DNA of 64,000 bases from Hymenochaete sp. R1 (taxonomy: Eukaryota; Basidiomycota; Agaricomycetes; Hymenochaetales; Hymenochaetaceae): NCBI GenBank assembly GCA_019400425.1, contig JAFREE010000010.1, positions 186,001 to 250,000 on the forward strand, given 5' to 3'. Shown piece after piece: positions 1-12,808 of this stretch. Within the stretch, counting starts at the first letter, position 1. The number at the start of each line of letters is the position of its first letter. Made by a program: the position numbers and the translations under genes. The notes beneath the pieces are model-generated. The model made no database searches and had not been told where the DNA came from. It was given only the letters and a program-made list of their open reading frames with translations.

Positions 1-1578
1 TCGGAGAGGCTGCTGTTCATGAAGTCTACTTCGATGATACGGAATATGATTACATGCAGCATCTCCGAGATGTTGGCAAAGTCGAGGAGGGTGTAGAGAG
101 CATACTTATCGAAGCTCCGACGTCATCGAGAAAGGGAAAAGACAAGGCGAAGGATCCTCTCGAATTGAAGAAGTTACTATCTGAGGCTCTTCCATCTGAG
201 ACGGAGCTTTCGCGTGAGCAGGTCTATGATGCAAAGGGCTCAATACCAGCAGACCTCGAGGGCCTACAACCAGATATGGACCCTCATTTACGACAAACCC
301 TCGAGGCTTTGGAGGATGATGCATTTGTGGAAGATGGCCTTGAGGAAGACTTCTTCGCAGAATTGGTCAGGACGGGAGAGGCGGATGATGGAGAAGAGGG
401 CGAAGCGTTCGAGTTCGCTGAATATGGTCTTCCGGATAGAGATGAAGAAGAAACAACGGAAAGTGGGACTGGTCAAGAGGATGAGGACGAAGGATGGGAG
501 GCACGTTTCGCTCGATTCAAGAAGACGCACGAGGCTAAGACGAGGGAAGGTCCTTCGGGGGAGTGCATGACGTCCGATATGCAATCGGAAGGCGGTGACA
601 CTGTTGGGAAACTGCCTACGATATCCGTCATCGGTGGAAAGAAGAGGAGAAAAGGCGCTTCCGATGCTTCAGGATACAGCATGAGTAGCTCATCCATGTT
701 CCGCAATGACAGATTATCGTTGCTCGATGAGCATTTTGATCAGGTTCGTTTGCATTTCATGCGGTGTTTCCAATTGTACATAATGTGTTGCCGTAGGTGG
801 ATAAGAGCTACGACTCCGACGAGGAAGAGTTGTCTGACGAAACAGACGAAGAACCGGATCTTATTACGTCCCGAGAAGATTTTGAAGCAATTATGGATGA
901 TTTCCTCGTTAACCATGAAGTCTACGGAGGAAAAATGCATGAAGTATTACCAGGCGAGACATATACGGATAAGCTAGGGACGATACGCAAGTCCTTCAAG
1001 GAGATCGGCTATGATCCATACGCGCATCTAGAAGAGGACGACAATAACGATGATACCGTAGAAGATCTTATAGAAGAAAAGAAGGACCGATGGGACTGCG
1101 AGACTGTTTTGAGTACGAGCACGGACAGCTTTCACAGACCCGGTGACTCAAATTCTCTTATTTTAGGTACCTATAGTAATCTCGAAAACCATCCTCGAAT
1201 GATTCGAGCGCGCGGCGCTTCGAAACCTCCAAAGATCACTATAAATCCAAAGAGGGGCGTTCCAACGGTACAGACAGCAACTACTGAAGCTACCGGCAAC
1301 GCAGAAGCGTTTCAGTCTGAGCTATCTAGACGTAAGTTCTATATTATACCGATGATGACTCGACAGTTTAAAGGTTTTCCGAAGCTGTAAAGACAACTGT
1401 GTTGCGGCCCAAGGAGGAGTCCAAAGAGGAAAAACGCGCGCGAAAACATGCAGTGAAGGAGGAGCGCCGTGCTCGTCGAACGGACAAAAAGGTAACCAGG
1501 GATGTATTCGCAAATGAGACGAAGCAGCACCTTAATAACCTCAAAAATACCAAAAAGGGTGTGCGACACTTATGTTAA
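1..1578 (+). CDS. LTV1: Low-temperature viability protein LTV1 (5' partial), 40S ribosome assembly factor
   Basis: The start lies left of the window; the reading frame is already open at base 1 (EVYFDDTEYDYMQHLRDVG near the left edge is the classic LTV1 N-terminal motif). LTV1 is a non-ribosomal factor that travels with pre-40S particles and must leave before 40S maturation. The middle is highly acidic (DPHLRQTLEALEDDAFVED, then several Glu/Asp runs) and the C-terminus is basic (EERRARRTDKKVTRDVF), as expected for the family. Two short introns are evident, about 745-797 and about 1332-1385; the last exon ends KNTKKGVRHLC and stops at 1576-1578. It converges on FAB1 with only 147 bp between stop codons, so the 3' UTRs probably overlap. 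Identification is firm; exact splice edges are estimates. Confidence 0.9.
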
Positions 1579-1725
1579 ATTATGAGATGCGAGGTGTATA
1601 GATAAGTGCTTGATCTACAGTACTTGTTGTGAATGTTTGTAGTGTACAGTGCATACTAGAATCCGGAATGGGCGTTGTTCGGTGAAATAATAGATGCTAG
1701 AAACGGTGAATTAGGGTATTGGGCT

Positions 1726-4700
1726 TCACCAATCAGGCCAAAGGTCAAGAAGGCTGTTTCCTTCGTCCTCGGGCGAATCATTTTGCTTCATCCACCGGTC
1801 AGGAACCTTGACGATGTCAATCCGGCCAGCTTAACGTAGCATCATAATATAGCAAACTTACAAGAGGGAAGTAACGCTCCATGGCACTTAAAAATCGTTG
1901 CCTGTATTGCTTTGGAGAAACAATCGTAGGTTCTCCTCTTCCAGCACCCGCTAGGAATGTGGATTCTTTGACCCAGCTCTCCAGTTTTTTATCCCAGGTA
2001 TAAGTGCGAATGTAGTCTAAAGCTAAGTCAGTGTTGGACTTGACATGGCCCAAATGCTAACGTACCAACGATACCGACGACCAGTTCGTTCTTCACGCTG
2101 TCGACTCCGACGACAAGGGAATAGTCCATGACATTAATGTCAGCAAGGAATTTTGTATCGTTGAAGCATGCACCGCGGAACAAGCGCTTCGCGTGTTCGC
2201 GAACGTAAAATGGGTTCAAATGAGCAGCTAGAAGCTGCCAAATCAGGGTGAGGCAAAATGAGACAAAAGTTGGATCGTACATTGGACAAGATTTTCGTCA
2301 AGTAGCACTTCATTTTCGCGTCCCGTCGATTGCACGTGGCGATTTCGCGTGGAACCTTTCAGATCAAATATCTATGTGGCATAGGTCAAAATTGGATCTG
2401 AACAATTCACAATCAGCCATACTCTCGTAAAACGTTTGTCATAGAATAGATTCTCCATAACAAGCAAATTCATTTGAGTGGACTTTGTTTTGGCGGATTT
2501 CCCATCTGAGGTCTTGCGGAACACCAGCTTGTAACAGCCAAATACTCTAGCAAGAAGTGTTGGACGCTAAGAAATTCTCAGCAAGATATTTTTTCAAAGA
2601 AACTGTAAAGTATCCGGAGCTCTCACATCTGCAGTCACGGCTGATGACATGTAGTCGAAATAGGCGGGCCCAAACGTAGTCATAGTCTCCAACTCTGCCC
2701 GAGATAGCTCCTTAGCGATGAACCGATCGTCTGTCATAGACATTGAGTCATCGCCCAAACAAGAGCCAGTGTGGGCCAAGCTTACCTTGCGTCTTCAAAA
2801 ATGCTGAACCAGACTTTCCCCCACTAGCATTCCATTTGACACATCGCGCAAGAGACTCTATCATGCTCCTTTCACAGTCGTAAGTCCGCCTTAGAGCGTC
2901 GAACTGCTCCGGGTAAAGGATCGTGCAGGTAATCGTTAAACCTCCACTTTCAAATGCTTGTTGTTTCGCCACCTTTATTAGTCTGTGAGTAGAGCAAGGT
3001 GTTCATAAAACTCACATATCGCCCAGGGAAGCTTAGACGACGGCACCCGAAGGTCTTCTGTTGGATTGCTTTCACTTGAAGAGTTTACATTGACTACACC
3101 CCAAGTCGAGTTTGAATCGGCAACGGAACAGTCATCTGGCATGAAGGCTTCCCCTCCTTCGCATAATCTTGCTTCCTTAACGTTACGCTTCTCTGCCTTC
3201 GACTTTATCAACATGTCCCTGTACTGCGGCGAGCTTTATGACTATTAGCAATGTCAACAAATATGTTTTTGGTTCGAATAACTCTCACTTCAGCGCCAAG
3301 GCAATGATGGAAGTTGGCTCGTCTGTCCTGACCACCATAGAAGATTCTCGGAAAATGTGCTCTGGGTCCGCCATAGGATCATCACCTTCCATTTCAAGGT
3401 GAGAACGCATATGCTGAGGCCAGAAACCAGAGAGAGCTTTCAATATTGTGGAAGGTCTATCGGAAATTGTCGTCCCAGATTCAATGTCTGACGGCGAAGG
3501 TGTCTCAAGAGGGGTTTTCTGCTGCTCAATTCTGGTGCTTGCGGGCGGGTGCGTCTCAGGTGAAGTCGCATTCTCCATTAAAGTTGGTCCTGCGCTTGGC
3601 TCGCTCAAGTCGATAGGAGACTGAAGGCCTTCGTTCTCTAGGGGCGCCACTCCCGCAGAATCCTTCAATTGTCCTACGGGGACAGCAGGCACAGCGGACG
3701 CTAAACCTATTTTCGAGTCTTTTGATTTCATCAATAAGGGTTCGATTTCCTCGTCCTCTTCCTCATCGTCAGCTTCACTGGATGAGTCGCCTGAATCGTC
3801 TGATATATCCTTTATAGCCTCTTTCACGCTGTCAAAGACCTCAAGAGTCGCCCTTGAGGAGGCAACAGGTCGGGCGCGTCTTCCTCGAATCACGGAGTAT
3901 CTTCTAGTTGCCCGTTCATTATCCTTGTGGATTCTCTCGAACTGACGTGCGATATTAGAGACCTTGCTACCGATACCCGTATGCGAGGCCTTCCGTAGGG
4001 TGTTCCTCACATTTCCCACTGACGGGACGCGACTGGACAAGGGCTTGTCCCTTGGAGTATTTCTACTGGCAATGCGTACCTTCATTCCCCGCCCAGGAGT
4101 CGAAGCTTGGCCACGAGTTGAAGGTGGAGAAGACGCCCGAATAGTCGCATCGCCAGCTTGTGACTGGGTAGAATGGCGCTTGTCTGGAGACGGCCTTCTT
4201 GACGGAGCACGCGAATCATATGTCGGGCCAGCGACACGATCCCTACTTGGTAGCACACCTGATGTCCTTCTGTTTGCCAGATACCTTGGGGCAATGCTTG
4301 CTGCGTAGCTATGTTCAAAGTCCGAAGTTGACTCTCTCCGATGAGGGACTTTGGCTCCTTTCCTAGACCGTGGTTTAGCATACTTACGCACTGCTGCGCT
4401 CTCCTGGTCACTCTCTACGATAACTTGAGACTGCGGAGGATTGCTAGAGGCGAGCTGAGTGGACACTGAGGCGGGAAGGTAGTCTTGATACCGTTTGACG
4501 AGATCAGCAACGCTTGGATTCTGGCCCGAACGTCGTGGCAATCTGGACGCCCGTCGAACTATTTCTGGTTCAACGTCTGATTCGTTCACCTAGAAAGGAT
4601 TGTTACTACCGCGCTGTATTTGATGTATCACGGACGGACCTGAGGAACATTCGGAGGTGGGACTGGTGCTTTGTCTTTCGCGCTTGTCTTTCGATCTGCT

Positions 4701-7700
4701 GCAATGGTCGAGTCACTGTCGGAACCACTCCTGATTAGTGTCTTCGATATTGGCTCTTTTAATCCACTGGGACTCTTGGTTGATGGACGTTTCGCTGAAT
4801 CCTTCCCGTAGGACTCAGCATCTGAGACGTCCGAGGTCACGTCCGAAGGGGTTGTCGAATCACCTTCACCACATCGCGGTGGAGGCATTTCTTCACCCTC
4901 TGATACACTAGAGGGCGGAAGGGTCAGATTCTCCGTCACACCCGGAATGTCATATCGTCTTGGCCATATACCGCGGACCGTATTGAATGTTGAACTCTTG
5001 CGATCCTTATCGGTGAGTTGGGATAACTTCGGCTTTGGAAGCTTGTCAAAGTCAGCTTCCCATGCAACGATCTTATCCTGTCGCTCCGCTCGTACTCTAT
5101 TCAAGGCCAGAGTATCTATGGGGGAGGACTCCCTATAGACCTCTTGTATGAGATTCGCCATTTCTGCTCGCTCGGTAAGTGCACGCTCGATAAGTTTGCT
5201 GATTTGCGCTGTATGGGCTGCATCGGATTCTTCCTCGCCCGTGAATGCGTCCATATTTATAAGTTTCAGGTCATCAATCAAAGACGCATACCACTGTGCG
5301 TTGCGGGCCAGCAGCTTTTGATAGTCCTGGTTCTTCAGGTGGAACAACGTCTCCCGCCGAATATGAATGCGACTTGGTGGAAAGACAATTTCAAATGAGG
5401 TGATAGGGTCCGTCTGGAACATGACGGTCATGCCGCGCATCGCAAAGTAACGAATATGATGCTGGTAGATATTGTGAATGCAGCCGGCTCCCTGGACCAG
5501 TTGTACATCTGCAGGGTAGAAATGAAGTTCTAAAAACTTCGCAAAGGAGTATCGCTGCATTTCTTCTGATACAGGAATGAATGGCGTTGCGGAGCCGCAC
5601 ACTCGACAGGCACTCCAAGTCGTGATAAGGTCTGGAGACGGAACAGCATTGAGACGGGTCTTGATTTGACCATCCCAATGTTCAACATATACGAGTAGCC
5701 TGCTTTCGTTGTGAAGATACACCTGGCAATGTCTAGCGAGTGGCTGGTCGCAAGCCTTGCCAGTGCACAGCGCCTTCGGATCCAGGAACTGTACAAGGTT
5801 GTCGTGTACCGATTTCTCGATAAACTGACCCAACGTGCAATCGTTTCGCCCATAAAACGTCATGTACACCAGCTCCGGAGGGAAGCATGCTCGATGGTGA
5901 CCAAGTTCCGTGATAGGCAAAGTAAACTTAAGCACGCTGATGCACTGGTACTTGTCGACAATAAAATCGTCTTTGTTCTTCCGTAGATACCATTCCCAAA
6001 CCCGCCTATGCTCGTCATGCTGCCACTGTACAAGATCCAGGGTACTTTGAGCGGCAATGTCAGACTCCTCCTTGAATTTGACCTCTTCGCACTTATCAGC
6101 AAACGGAGTGGTATTGATTGCATTCAAGTTTGGTGAACGCAGGCTTGAATACGAGGTCGAAGGGTTCAATCTTCGCGAGAAGTAATCGGTAGCCACTGTT
6201 GTCGAGGTACCATCCGTCGCTGCAGATAGTCTGTTTTGAGGGGTGGGAGTGTCAAGGATGCGTGGAGATGGCAAAGCTTCTATCTGCGCGTTGAGATCGC
6301 CTGACATAGAAATCTCCTCAGACGATGCCTGTGTGACAGTGGCTTCTTGACTATGCTTGGGTGTCGCAGGCTTCTCCGCTCGAATGACCTCGTCTTCCCA
6401 TGCTCTACGAACCCGCTGAAGATCGTCATCAAGTTCCTTCATTCTCCTGATCGGGTAGGGTGGGGGGAAGCGCAAAGTGGCAGAAACCGATATAAAGGTC
6501 CTCAGGTAAGGCTCCAACGAATTCTGTATTCGTCGGGACAAAGCCAAGGCCTCAGCGTCCTCTTCGCAAATTATTTCATCGGCATTTCTCTCAGATACAG
6601 CAGAAGATTCGCCAGTTGTGACTTCTCGTAAGTGTGAATGTCGTATGGTCGCAGGAGTTAATGCAGGGGTGAGATAAGCCTGAGGAGCAGCATCCGTCGT
6701 TAGGTGGGGAGCAGTAATGACTGAATCCTTCCATAGATGCGTCTCCAGTTTCAGGTTTCTGACAATGAAAGCCAAGAATAATGTGACCTTTTTGACTCGC
6801 TTTAAGTGGCCCATGTCGCCGCCACGTAGAATGATGGTACAACCCAGATCTCGTCCACAGCCTTCAAATCGCATGAGGGTCTTCCTTCTCGATGGAATCA
6901 AAGGATGGTCGAAGGTTTGAATGCGAAAATGGCCACAGTGTCCAAGGTGGGGTTCGATTGCTAGCTTGTCGATGGAAGAGAACACATCGCCTTGTGTCAT
7001 CCGAGCTACGAGCCGGACCGCTGTCTCTTTCACCGTTCGGGCTACTGAGATGTTGTGTTTCACTAAGGACTCTAGGGCGAGCCTTGAGACCGATTTTTCC
7101 ACAAGTACGACGTGTGGCCGCAGCGCTGCGATCCGGCTGACTAAGTTTCCGAGATACTCTTTTTCCTGACGTACAATCTGGCCGAAATGCATGTACTGTC
7201 CTTCGACACGCTGGAACTCGAGGGGAAATGTTACGAGCATGACACGTGGGTTCCGTTGTGACTTTGACATTTGTTTATGTGCAACGTTCTTTGTTATCAC
7301 AGCGCCATCCACATATTCCGAGTCCTTCGGTGTTCCGCCCGGAAGTTTCTTGATTTTAACATACCGTCGTACGTCCATATCAGTTCCTTCCCGGTTAGGG
7401 TAAGCAGTAAAGGTCAGATCTTTTGCTATTCGTAAAGAAAGTTTTAAAAGAGTTTCTTCCCATTCCCTGATGTTTGAAATGCCTTCGGTGGTGAGCATTT
7501 GTCGCAGCATGACTCGCAAGTGAAACATCGAGATGTTGTTTAGCTCTTGAGCATAACTAATTAATTAATGAGTCAAACTATTCAACTGGATCGCCGTCAG
7601 AACAAGACTCACGCTGTACTTTCCCGTCTGGTACGCCATCCAGCCTCACCGTAGGCCAACTCATTGAGTCTGCTTTGTACTCGGCTTCTGGGGAACGGTG

Positions 7701-9215
7701 TTTGGATATCGGAATCATTGTATGAGTTGACTCTAGATCTTGAAGCTTGACCTGGACTATCTGGACCGTGCTCCGGCGAGCTCCCTGGGAATTGTATGGA
7801 GCTCTTGGCGCCACTGATTGGAAATAAGAGCGACCCAGGAGATTCGATGGGCGACTTCGCTGAAGTCCTAGGACCAGTCGGTGATTGTTCGGGAGGGAAG
7901 GGATCTGAATCTGGCACCGGCTCCTTGTCTTCGTCTGTGTTCGCTCGTCGGAAAGGTGCAGATTGTGCATTCTCGAATTCATCCCATGGGCTTCTATCCA
8001 ACTCAGCACCAGGGGTCATCGGCCTTGAAGCAAACCCACTTCCATCAGAGCCGGAAAGATGTCGACGCGTTTCGGCTATAGAGTATAAGTTATACGGTTC
8101 CTCTGACCTCCCAAAGAGCTGAGAAGCAGCAAACGGTGACTGGGAGTGATGCCCAAGCGAATGAAGATAATTGTCCATGATATGATGGGGTACGTTAGAC
8201 GAAATGGTTGAAACCACAGAACGCCGGTCGTCATCATCGTTGTCATCATCGTAGTTAAGTTTTTCCAAGCACAAATTGCAAACACGAAGCATGCCTTCCT
8301 GGCCGAACTTTGAACCTTTGATAACGTTGGAAGCACATCGGGAACAAAAGATTTGTCCTTCATGTTTTAAATAAAAGATATATCAATTTAATGAGTTTAA
8401 ACGATCAAGTAACACGCACCACATATTCTGCAATGATGCTTTCTCCGCCAAGTCGAAAAGATGCTTTTGCAATCATAGCATTCCTTGCACGTTTCATCAT
8501 CCATCCAGTAATCACGGGATAAGCCTTTGGATGTTAGAATTGTAAGGTGAAAGAAGGTACCTAATCACACACCTTCCCCACGAATTCGTCGTATTACTTT
8601 TGAGACTGAAGCAGAGCGCTTAAGACTGGTCGAAGTATGTATACTCCGAGCGTCGTCAGGTATAGGAAACCCAGGGATCGAACTCCCGAGCCATCCATCC
8701 TGGGATTCAATGGTAGGAGAGAAGAACACACCGCTCCTATTCAATGGTTTCTCATACTCCGAACTCATCATTGGGACGTCGGACAGAGCTGGAACTACCG
8801 ATACGAGCGGTGGTGCGAGAGACGGTCCTGACGCACTACCGATCTTGGGCCGCAACCTGTCTGAGACTGGTTTCAAGGCAGGGCTAGTCATCTGCAAAGA
8901 GTAGCCGGCTCCAGATACTCTTCTCGTTTCTGCAATGGGAGTGCCAATCTCTCGGACGTTCGGAGTGACTGCAGCACCCGATGCCGCAGCTACAGCCGTC
9001 GACAGTGGCGCCGCGAGCGAGTTCTTCATCCTGGAGAAGAGCGAGGATACGATCGTATATGATGACTCGTGTTCATCTTCCTCTGAGAATGGGTTGAAAC
9101 TTGTTAGGCTAGTAACGTCGTCCACAATTCTCGTCGAGCTATTGCTGGACTTGAGTTGGCCGCCGCCGTTGGCTGTGGTAGTAGGGGACGCTGGGTTGAG
9201 CTGGGGGGACTCCAT
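1726..9215 (-). CDS. FAB1: 1-phosphatidylinositol-3-phosphate 5-kinase Fab1 (PIKfyve)
   Basis: Makes PtdIns(3,5)P2 from PtdIns3P on endosomes and vacuoles. The N-terminal exon starts at the ATG at 9215. A FYVE zinc finger follows (8.55-8.25 kb; WMDD, then [10 protein letters not shown], then GMLRVCNLC), containing the basic RKHHCR PtdIns3P-binding motif. The centre (7.53-4.63 kb) has the CCT/TCP-1-like domain ([35 protein letters not shown]). A long Ser/Pro-rich linker (4.59-3.28 kb) precedes the C-terminal lipid kinase domain, with [23 protein letters not shown] and [13 protein letters not shown]. The last intron (1807-1861, 55 nt) joins MERYFPL to VPDRWMKQ and the stop is at 1726-1728; without it the frame would end in a non-conserved tail. 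More than ten introns. All three diagnostic domains are present in order, so the call is firm. A run of GAT codons near 8.24 kb encodes an Asp-rich patch just after the FYVE finger. Confidence 0.95.
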
Positions 9216-9559
9216 GGTAAAAGAAACTGTCCCAAGATGATTGTCTTGTAGTAATATAATCTAGCCTCGGCAGACACTCTGCATTATAAAGTGAAAGAAC
9301 ATCTGAGAGGACACAAGCGAGAAGGAGCGGGAGCAAGAGCAATAAGCCGACACTTAGTCCTATGCACCTGTGGACGGGATGCGCGAGTCGCGACCGAAGC
9401 CCAATGGAGAAGAGGCGCTTAGCGGACAACCGGCCCATTGCCCAGTGCGACTGAATCATTGAATTGAAGTGAAATACACTGCAAATAATCTGCTGGTACA
9501 TGTGAACAACCCTATCTCCGTAATCTCTCCAATCAATTCAACTCAAACAACCATTCGAT
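9216..9559. other. Intergenic, FAB1 upstream and CSN2 downstream region
   Basis: 344 bp between the FAB1 start and the CSN2 stop (both minus strand). It should hold the FAB1 promoter and the CSN2 3' UTR. I see no repeat and no RNA gene. A short open frame on the minus strand that runs into FAB1 from here has no recognisable content. Confidence 0.5.
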
Positions 9560-11520
9560 CTATCCGAGCACTGACATGCCAGAAAACGCCTCAGGGCCTA
9601 TGACGCTCTCCCCACCACGATTCACTAACAGGACCTTCTGAGTTACAGCAGAATGCACCCCTTCAATTGCTTCCGTCCATTTCTCCAACGCGGCATATCG
9701 ACGTTTCTCTAATTTTTGCCTGCACAAAATGTCAACATCCGATCTTCAAGGGGAACAGGACCGTTCCATAGACGCACTGTCTGTCAATCTCCAATCGCAT
9801 CCCCACTTGATCAATTCGGCCCTGTACCTTGCCCTCAAGAATGAGGTCAATTAGGATATCTTCCACCTCCTCCTTTTCAACATTCAATTGCTAAGGCAGA
9901 TTATCTCGGATTTAGCATAGTAAAACGGCTGCTGACAGGAGGATGTCAGATACCTTGGCCAAGAACGCGAGTTCCAGTCTGGTGTACGGCTTAATTAAAT
10001 CGATCAAGTAAGAAGTCCTCAAACTCCTCAAAAGATCTCCTATGTAAGACTGGATGAAAGGGTCGCCCATTATAGTTGAATGATTCTCTGCGACGTATTA
10101 TGAAATGATTTTGGAAATTCTGTGGTTATACTCACCTCGGAGAATCTTTTCAGCTGTATGCACTTCCCGCCTTTGATACGCATCTACAAGATCGGTCATA
10201 GCTTTGATTTGTGGGTCGTTCTTGTACCTGATGATAGATTCAGTGAGTAGTGTCCAGCATGACAAAAGGTGCCAGAACTTACGGTTTGGTCTCCGTGCTA
10301 TCGAACGGGTTGACAGCGCTACCCGTCAGCATGTTGGCTAGGACAAGATATTTTAATACTTGGATACGCTGAGGTGAACCTGCATCATTGTAGTTATTGA
10401 ATGATTGAAAAAAGTCCTCGCTTGCCCGGTTCCATTGATCTAATGTGTCCGTTTATGAATGTATCCAGCTTTCGATAAGCATAAGCACGTACGTTCACCC
10501 ATCCACATCTTACCTCCACATTCCTTTATGACACCCATGATTCGAGGATGTGGGATGGCGGAGCGGACGGCATTGGACGCATTGTATATCTCCTTCAATT
10601 TCTTGTAGTTTTTAGTCTCGTTGTGCATTTGAATCTCCAATGCGTAAATCTCGAGTAACTGCGTCCCGCGAGATTGCTGATCTTCAGATTGGTCAGTTGC
10701 TTGGTGCAGCTCTTTAATGACCTATAGAAGATGAGCAATGCGTCCGAAAACATTTGAGGATGCCCTACCTGATCGAGACGACCGAATTCCCGTCTATCAA
10801 GCCAAAGTTTCGCAAGCTTTAGGTTGATTTTAGCTGATAATCGCTTAAACCATAATTAATAAGGGCAAATGAACTGGGTGAAAATTCTCAGATACTTGCT
10901 TCGTTCTTTGTCTCGAGCAAGGCATTCTTGGTCACTTGATAGAACTTCTCCAAAACATCGACGTTGACGTTCCCGGTCGTACCACCACCAACATAGTCCA
11001 GAATAGAGTTGATAGACTTCTCAGCATAGTTTCTCGTTACAGCAGATCTCGTGTAAGTGAGGAGATTAGTGTATGTTTCAAGCGCGTCATTGGGTCGTTG
11101 GAGGACAAGGAAAAGTAGCTTCGTTGCTTGCTTCAGCGATTTAAAACCCCTGAAAAAGCAAAATGTTTTAGACTCTACCCAGGAATACACAAAGCATACC
11201 TTACCAGTCACCTTTAGGCTCCTCTGTCGATACTATCTCTTTGAATTTTTGCAATGCAACTTCAGGTTCATCCTCTTTCTTCGCTGCATGACCCATGACC
11301 CGTCAGATCCAAAAAGTTATCTTCAAATTATTAACATACACTTTGCCGTATAATATGAGTTCTCCAAGTCGGGCGCTCCTCCATTTGAACCCTCGTCGCC
11401 GTCCGAGTAATCAAATCCATAATCCTTCTATGCGTCAGGAAAGCAAAAAGGCTGGCAGTCAAAAGAAGAGCATACTTCATCGTCAGATCCTTGCATATAC
11501 TCAGCGTCTTCATCATCCAT
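9560..11520 (-). CDS. csn2: COP9 signalosome complex subunit 2
   Basis: CSN2 is a PCI-domain scaffold subunit of the COP9 signalosome, the cullin deneddylase; in the human complex it clamps the cullin-RING ligase. The start ATG at 11518-11520 gives an acidic N-terminus ([15 protein letters not shown]) like other CSN2 proteins. Next come [14 protein letters not shown] and [20 protein letters not shown] (about 11.2-10.9 kb), which are near-identical to the family signature, then [20 protein letters not shown] and [15 protein letters not shown] (about 10.6 kb). The last exon reads [21 protein letters not shown] and stops at 9560-9562. About eight short introns interrupt it. All landmark blocks are intact, so the gene appears functional. 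The hAT-type element lies 186 bp upstream of its start. Confidence 0.93.
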
Positions 11521-11763
11521 CTTTAGAGCTTAATTGTGGAGTTTCTTTGTCCCAGTCAACAACGTAGAACGTGTTAAATAACGCGCCACGAACAGAGTCA
11601 AGAATGGAAGGTCGGAAATCAAGCCTCAGGGGGGTGTGAGGCTTTGGCAAAGTAGAGACGCGTACGCGGATGGTCGCGTCAGGGCACGTGACGTTTTAAG
11701 TTTATCCTTTATCAGGACCCATGACAATCGGGTATAAGGCCGGTGGCAAAACCGACCCTCCAA

Positions 11764-12530
11764 TATGTCCCTCCGGAAGCCGGGCCGGAGCTTCCGTATG
11801 TCCCTCAGCCCCCGGCCTCTTCCCAAAATGGATCGATCGACTATGTCCCTTGTTATCCAGCCTTTATTACTATATATAGGTATCTCTTCCCACGGTCACG
11901 TAAATTTCGCTTATGTCTGGCAGATAGAAAGATCATAGTCACGTGTTTCTTCCCACTGACGGCCATGCAATGGCATCATTATTTCTGTAATCCTAACAAA
12001 CTCAATTTTTGATTCTCTTTTAAGTATCTAACACATTTACATAGATGTGTTCGATGAAAATAAAGAATTGTTGGTGAGCATGAAAGGTCAGACGACGATG
12101 ACGAGCGACGACCACGAGACGACGACGCGACATCATCGTGGGAAGAAACACGTGACTACGCTCATTCTTTCGGCCGGGTATAGCATGATTAAAGACCAAA
12201 GTAATCATTATATTTAGAGAATTTAGAATTATATATGCTAATGTGCACAAAGTTTAAGTTACTGGTGGATGGAAGACTGTCTACATATTGGTACTGAGCG
12301 CGAGTCTGAATGAAGCGGGCGCGACAAGTCGTGCTCAACTCGATCTACTGCCGATATGTCCCTTGACCCCCGGCCTCCGTGAGAGCCGGGTCCCGCGTAT
12401 GTCCCTCGACCCCCGGCCTGTCCGCCAAAATCGGCCATCTGATATGTCCCTTCGCCTACGGCCTCCTTCCTTTTTGGGACGATCGACGCTTAGCCGATAT
12501 GTCCCTTGTTCCCCGGCCTTATTCCCGATT
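11764..12530 (+). repeat. Subterminal TATGTCCC / CCCCGGCCT repeat units in the hAT-type element
   Basis: TATGTCCC occurs at 11764, 11797 and 11842, and again at 12355, 12398, 12443 and 12498, all on the plus strand. Most copies are followed about 6-10 bases later by a CCCCGGCCT-like block. Spacing is 33 and 45 bp on the left, and 43, 45 and 55 bp on the right. hAT elements commonly carry subterminal repeats that bind their transposase; here they keep one orientation at both ends rather than being inverted. Confidence 0.75.
11936..12158. mobile_element. Nested TA-flanked MITE (Tc1/mariner-like candidate)
   Basis: A perfect 19-bp inverted repeat, GTCACGTGTTTCTTCCCAC at 11938-11956 and its complement at 12138-12156, is bounded on each outer side by TA (11936-11937 and 12157-12158). 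A TA duplication with short inverted ends is typical of Stowaway/Tc1-mariner type MITEs. The element would be about 219 bp, too small to code for anything, and it sits inside the larger hAT-type element. Because TA is only two bases, the family assignment is tentative; the inverted repeat itself is certain. Confidence 0.6.
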
Positions 12531-12550
12531 GTCATGGGTCCTCCTTTATC

Positions 12551-12808
12551 TGCTTTTCGTTTATATACGAAGGGGTAAGATAAGACATTGCATAAGCGGA
12601 TGCTCAGGCTATGGTACGACGCTATATATCTTAAGAGGGGGTCAAGCTACAGAGTTACGGAAAGTGGGAACGATTCCCGACTAAAGCTCGTCAAATTGGG
12701 TGGGTGGGCAGTACACGCCAAAGATGAGACTCGGAGTGACCTGAACTCTATGTAGATCGTAAGGAGTTTCATACGCAACAAAAAAGTAGAACAATGCTCA
12801 CCAGTATT
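12551..12808. other. Intergenic
   Basis: Sequence between the hAT-type element and the mL40 stop; downstream of mL40. No gene, repeat or RNA signal seen. Confidence 0.4.

Larger units (their letters stand above)
11706..12550. mobile_element. Non-autonomous hAT-type DNA transposon (MITE) with target-site duplication
   Basis: The element proper is 11714-12542 (829 bp). Its ends are 30-bp inverted repeats: left 11714-11743, beginning AGGACCCATGACAATCGGG, and right 12513-12542, the reverse complement, matching at 29 of 30 positions. The 8 bp CCTTTATC occurs directly outside both ends (11706-11713 and 12543-12550), a perfect target-site duplication. An 8-bp duplication is the mark of hAT (and P-like) transposition. 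No transposase frame is present, so it must have moved with enzyme made elsewhere. Inside are seven subterminal TATGTCCC repeats and a nested second element. Confidence 0.85.

Noticed and set aside
11626..12578. Open frames rich in RDI/GRG or DMSL/YVP repeats on both strands
   Set aside because: They are translations of the TATGTCCC/CCCCGGCCT subterminal repeat in a non-coding transposon, in several frames at once; no start context or splicing.
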